DNA of 64,000 bases from Euglena gracilis. Its lineage: Eukaryota > Euglenida > Euglenophyceae > Euglenales. The notes under the pieces are model-generated. The model did not search any database. It had not been told where the DNA came from and was given only the letters and a program-made list of their open reading frames with translations. Positions 59,901-64,000 of this stretch are shown here, one piece after another (position 1 is the stretch's first letter; each line of letters starts with the position of its first letter). The stretch spans positions 81,526,474 through 81,590,473 of the forward strand of contig CP154956.1 of the NCBI GenBank assembly GCA_039621445.1, given 5' to 3'. A program made the translations under genes and the position numbers.

Positions 59901-62900
59901 TCCCGGACAGTGATGGGGGTGCTGGCCCCTGGTGAGACGGGGGAGGGGGTGCAGACATTCACTTAGTGCGTGTCACACCTTCGTGGTGATGCACATGGGA
60001 TACAAAAAATATTCTTGGTACACATGCAATGCACAAAAATTTTTGCTGGTACGCATGTGATACACAAAAATTTGCAGTGTGGATACCCATTTTTTGCACA
60101 ATCAAAAAAAATGGATTGGTCTATTGACAACATTACCACTCAGAGCGCTCGCTAGAGTCACAGGTTTCCTCCTTTTTCGACGGAAAGCTCCGAAAAATTC
60201 TGAATCCCAAAATTGAACCTCCAAAAGTGGGTCCCAGCGAGCCCCTCCCTCCCAGGGGGTTGGTTGGCGGGTGGATCTGGACCCCCTGGTTCCTAAAAAA
60301 AAGAAACCTCTCATGGACACACTTAGTGTGTATCACCAAAAAATTGTTTATCATATGTATCACATCAAAAAATTTTGTTCATCACATTTGTTTCACCAAA
60401 AAGATACCGAAATTTGAAACAAAATCCGTTTTGTACATAAAAAAAAACTTTCCTCTGCTGTGAGCCAGGGCCAGATTTTTTTTTAAATTTGGTGACCCGG
60501 GTGGGGGGGGTGTCCGGCCCAGCCCCACAAAATTCACCCCGGCCAGAGGGTGCCCCAAATAGAATGCTGGTTTGGAGGGCGAGCATTCCTACTGGCTGCC
60601 CCCCTCTTCGTTACGAAGACAGGAGTGTGCTGTTGACACAGGGGTGTGCCGACGACATGTAAAACCCCATGTTAGGAACAGGTCAGCAAATACACAGGAT
60701 GGGGGACATTTCCTGGGGAGGACGGTTTCCGGGAAGGGTAGGTACTCCTCCATTTGTCACAATTTGTTTTGATCCTGGACATGTTCAACGACGGCCTGTA
60801 TGTGGCTTCTGCAATATGCTTGAATAGAGACAGAGATAGAGGACAATCACGAGCTTCATTCTGGCAGCCGTTTTCATTTTCAATACCAACTTGCCTGTGT
60901 TATACAAGATATATACACAAAAGACAACGCAGAGCAAGCTTTCGCAAGGGGGGGGGGGCTACGGCTGGGTTTGGGTGGGCAATGGCAATGTCCTCTTCAG
61001 AAATATACATATTTCCAACCCAAAGATAACCTGTGAGTTGCTATCCAGAATCCCGTCTATGTGGGCCAGACTTAGCCAGAATTCAAGTGGCCTTGAAAGA
61101 TGAGAAAGCACCCACGGTCCTGTCCCATGTTGAAGGTCCAGTGCGGGGTGTGAATCAATATGAAACACTCTGATCAACTATTGCTGTCGGCATACACAAC
61201 AGAATTGTGAGGTCTTCTCACACAATGAGCCATTTATTTGCCCACAAATCGAACACCCAGCCCTGGTCGGTCAATGCCTGGCCATGGCCAACAAAATCCG
61301 TGTTGGGAGCAATGGGATGACACCGGAGGGCTCCACACTGCCATGCACGCCGCGGACGCTGAGCTGGTTGGCGATGGCGATGGCCTGCGGGGAGCGGAGG
61401 CCAGCGGGGGGCGAGCAGGGGCCGCCGCTGCTGGCCGGGCTGTACGGCGCCAGGGGCTCGGGTGCTGGGGAGCCCTGCGGGAGGGCAAATGGGAACCATG
61501 TGGTCCTGCTGGGTACCACCCAGCAGGACCACCCTGCCACCCTTGCTAGGGACAAGGAACAGAATATTTGTGAAGTGTGGAAAATGAAGGAAAATCTGGA
61601 TTTCAGAAATGGACGGGAAAAGAATAAAAAAAACAAAATTAAACCCATGCATAAAGCATACAGATCCAATAAAAATTACACAAAAAACACACAAAAAATG
61701 CGCTGTACAGGAAAAACGACCACAATGCATGGAACCAATCAAGCTAATTTGAGACATTCCAATACTTCCGGAAGCGGCAGTCGAACCTCACAAAGAATCT
61801 CTGCGGTTGACGCCCAATGAAGGTTGTACAAGGGGAAGTACCTTGTGGGAGAGGGCTGTGGGAGACAGCGGCGACGGGGTCCCCGTTTTGGCGGCCCGCT
61901 TGGCACTTGTGGGCCTCTGGCACGCTCCGTCCTGCCCATGGCAAGGACAGGGAAAGCACCTCGTGGCACCAAAGCCAGTGGTCGAAATGAGGAAAACTCG
62001 AGATGGAGGCGAGATTGGAGTGTAGTTTAGGTTTCTTAACATAAACGACAATTAGATTTCGGTTGAGGGAAAGGGTTAGGTGTGAGACCTGAAATGTCAT
62101 GGCAGAAAAGAAAAGGAGGGATTGGGTGTGAGATCGACCTCCAGGAAACTGTCACCTGACAGGTTGGGGGGTCGGAAGGGGGGGTGCACGCATCCCAGGC
62201 ATGTGCCATGTCGCAGGCGAAGTGTGGGCGGATCGGCTTCGAAGCGGCTGACGTCGAGGAGCTGGCTGGGTCCGGGGCTGGCATCTCCTCCCGCACCGCA
62301 TCATACGCCACCACGCCACACGGCAAGCAGCGAAGGCCTCTGCCATATGTGGCGCTCCATATGGCAGATATATGACATATGGCATATGGCATTTATGGGG
62401 TCCTCTCCCCCCTCATGTTGCCTGTCAGGCACCTCCGGGGGTGGGGTGGCCGGCGCTGGTCGGCTCTTCGTGCCAGTCCGGCAGGGGGCTCGTGGGGGCC
62501 TTGGGGGTGTGGACCGCGGTGGGCGATGCGGGCTGCGGGATGGGCGCAACGGTGATGCAGTGCGGGCAGGGAATGGCATACCCTCCGGGAACTTGTCGCC
62601 AGAAACGTCAGCGAGTACAAGCCACTTCCTACAAAACGCTTCAAACATGACACGTCCGGCAGTATGGGCCCCAGGGAATAAAGTCCAGGGTAGGACAACC
62701 TGGCTGCACAAATCTTTGGGCGCTTTGATTGAAAAGCACACACCACCCCCGACTGAGAGGTCCCAGGTGAGAAGGTGGCAAGCTCACGGGGGTGACAACT
62801 TCCCAGAGGAAGTAATCTGCCCCGGCCTGTAGCCAGGTGGAAAATCCTTGTGCACCCGATCTTCTGAAAACCACATAGAAACCGGGTCTTATGATGGGTG

Positions 62901-63400
62901 GAGGGTTAAATATACGTATGTGTGTGCGTGTGCGTGTGGGTGTGGGTGTGGGTGTTGCACATGTGTGTGCATGTATAAACAGACGTTTCTCTCTCTCTCT
63001 CTCTCTCTCTCTCTTTGTGTGTGTGTGTGTTGAATGTGATATGCCCAACTTATCTTTGAGGTTGATAGAGTCACAAAGCACGGACCCTTTGGTGGCCCAA
63101 AGGGACAAGGGAAAAGCATGCATAAAAATAGAGGTTTTGGGTTTCTGCTCTGCTTGTGTAACTTGTCTGTTGTGCTGTCGACAGGTGAACACGATGACAC
63201 AAACGTCAACCAGATCTAAAGACATAAACAGGCAAGTCCTGGAGAAATATCTAGTAGCGCGAGATGTTTTGTGTTCATGCAGCCACAGACCAAACTATCC
63301 ACCAACTGCACACCTCTTCTCTGGCTCTGTCGTCCAATCCATTGGGCTCACCTCCATGCCCGTCGTCCGGCAGTACGACCACAGCATCCACGTGGACCGG
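51319..63400 (-). CDS. Large Pro/Ser-rich protein with helical segment (not recognised)
   Basis: Exons (minus): 63400-63352; 62532-62433 (ASPTAVHTPKAPTSPLPDW); 62339-62156 (AYDAVREEMPAPDPASS; CAG donor); 61916-61842 (AKRAAKTGTPSPLSP); 61474-61324 (GSPAPEPLAPYSPASSGG); 59928-59819 (VRERHLRYRELLLQEREL); 59295-59185 (AEMTKAVLQLQRRQCYLMQ); 58713-58519 (HFQEYLQRHRALDDGRRD); about 57769-57597; 57330-57141; 55246-55093 (EDEWLVVEEAPPQREHDF); about 52430-52277; about 51470-51319 with a stop. The run from 62339 to 58519 joins in phase through five GT-AG introns. The N-terminal half is disordered; the 59928-58519 part is charged and probably helical or coiled coil. The first and last exons are less sure, and more exons are likely. 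Either one long gene or two; no family was recognised. Confidence 0.5.
51520..51805. repeat. CAGGCTTCT-ended element
   Basis: The ends CAGGCTTCTG (51511 onward) and CTTCCTCAAAAAGAAGCCTG (to about 51790) are complementary. The interior has the hairpin GGCGCCTTCGGCGCC at 51642 and a CCTGCCTGCCCATAGCACC block. A related copy ends CTTCCTTAAAAAGAAGCCTG at about 54751, with the same internal blocks from 54500. Confidence 0.6.
53816..53912. repeat. (TG)n microsatellite
   Basis: TG run with TGCG interruptions, in a gene D intron. Confidence 0.97.
56234..56530 (+). repeat. AGTCTTGGACCC-family element with internal minisatellite
   Basis: Begins CAGGG-polyT-AAGTCTTGGACCC. It then holds about nine copies of the unit GGTCCCTCCAGGGGGG (56281-56447), the hairpin GGCGCCGAAGGCGCC at 56457, and the core TTTTGAAAAGGTGCTATTTTTAGCATTTTTCGCG with a CGGGGAAAAG tail, as in the copies at 20706, 22700 and 32459. 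The right end is not clear. Confidence 0.7.
56688..56815. repeat. Long near-perfect hairpin with telomere-like repeats
   Basis: The left arm TTGATGGAGGAATGTTAGGG followed by TTAGGAGTTCGGCCTAAC pairs with a right arm reading GGCCGAACTCCTGACCCTAA then CCCTATTCCATCAA. The stem is about 50-60 bases with a loop of about 15-20 bases. It contains TTAGGGTTAGG. No coding sequence. Confidence 0.8.
62988..63031. repeat. (TC)n(TG)n microsatellite
   Basis: CT run followed by GT run between exons of gene D. Confidence 0.95.
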
Positions 63401-63759
63401 CTTATATGCCAACCCTGTGGTATGAAAGCAGGCCGCAGGCACATACACCAGTAGAGGAAAGGACAGTGGGGAGGCTATAGCTCTGCACATACTGACGAAA
63501 AATGTCGTACAACGCACAATCAGTGTGCTGTGTAAGGTTGCAAAACAAAGGCAAACACAAGCGCAGCAAAGAAGCACCATCTGGGGCTTGCGCTGTTTGT
63601 ATGTTGCACATAAATGCTTCCTGTTTTGGGCAGTTTCGGGAGGGGTTTCTTCTCGAAGCTGTCCAAAAATGTTCTTTTTTTGAAAATGACTTGTTTCAGT
63701 GCAAAAATTCTGTAACTCAGCGGTTGAACACAGAACTCACCATCGCCACCTGACTAAAG

Positions 63760-63990
63760 GCTGTTCTGGAAGACCTGGAGGGCTGGACCCATCAACCCAA
63801 TATAAAAAAACAGAAGCAGAAATTTTCAGCACAAAGAGCGGGAAGGAAAACTTTAGATTGAAAATCGGCGCCTTTGGAATAGTGCGAGAGGTGGTGGGGG
63901 GGTGGGATAGCCCCCACCTACTAGGATGGGGTGGGAGGGGGTGGACCTGTCCCATTCGACAGGGTCGCCGAGATTCGTGTTCAGACCCGC
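63760..63990. repeat. Diverged GTCGACC-family element
   Basis: AAAATCGGCGCCTTTGGAATAG, GTGGGGGGGTGGGATAGCCCCCACC and CGCCGAGATTCGTG blocks are in the same order as the copies at 28100 and 28630. Confidence 0.5.
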
Positions 63991-64000
63991 CCCCTGGGCT

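Overview
The window is nuclear DNA from an intron-rich flagellated eukaryote. Short GC-rich exons (third codon positions almost all G or C) sit in long introns full of microsatellites, G/C homopolymers and small inverted-repeat elements. Two kinds of intron occur side by side. Some are ordinary GT-AG introns. Others have no GT-AG ends: they begin about NNN-CAG and end about CTG-N5, their ends are complementary, and they are often flanked by an imperfect 8-base direct repeat. In two genes that can be checked against known protein families, placing the splice sites at CAG(+4) and CTG(-8), or within a base of that, restores the reading frame and the family alignment at most such introns. This matches, from memory, the nonconventional introns of euglenids, so I infer a euglenid (Euglenozoa). 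A dinoflagellate-like lineage with introner elements is the main alternative.

Layout: nearly all recognisable genes lie on the minus strand. (1) 575-1157: part of an unrecognised gene with a hydrophobic segment. (2) 3692-16253: a proline-rich, disordered protein starting with MGGC, not recognised. (3) 16973-28498: DRC3/LRRC48, a subunit of the axonemal nexin-dynein regulatory complex, nearly complete in about 18 exons. (4) 30671-42838: a plant-type endonuclease/exonuclease/phosphatase protein with EF-hands inserted before the last catalytic block; its extreme N-terminus was not found. (5) 44950-45655: two exons split by an intact introner-like element. (6) 46807-48623: a dead Tc1/mariner element with its middle third inverted. 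(7) 48840-49625: exons of a probable membrane protein. (8) 51319-63400: a large Pro/Ser-rich protein with a charged helical segment, not recognised, mostly with GT-AG introns.

The best candidate for an undescribed system is the intron/transposon continuum. Elements with CAGG...CCTG ends and 8-base target duplications occur as free insertions (39317-39880, 34663-36604, 32459-32694) and as exact introns inside coding sequence (7829-8325, 45079-45581, 594-989). A GC hairpin such as GGCGCC-TTC-GGCGCC recurs about twenty times, usually one per element. No rRNA, tRNA, CRISPR, bacterial operon or complete virus was seen.
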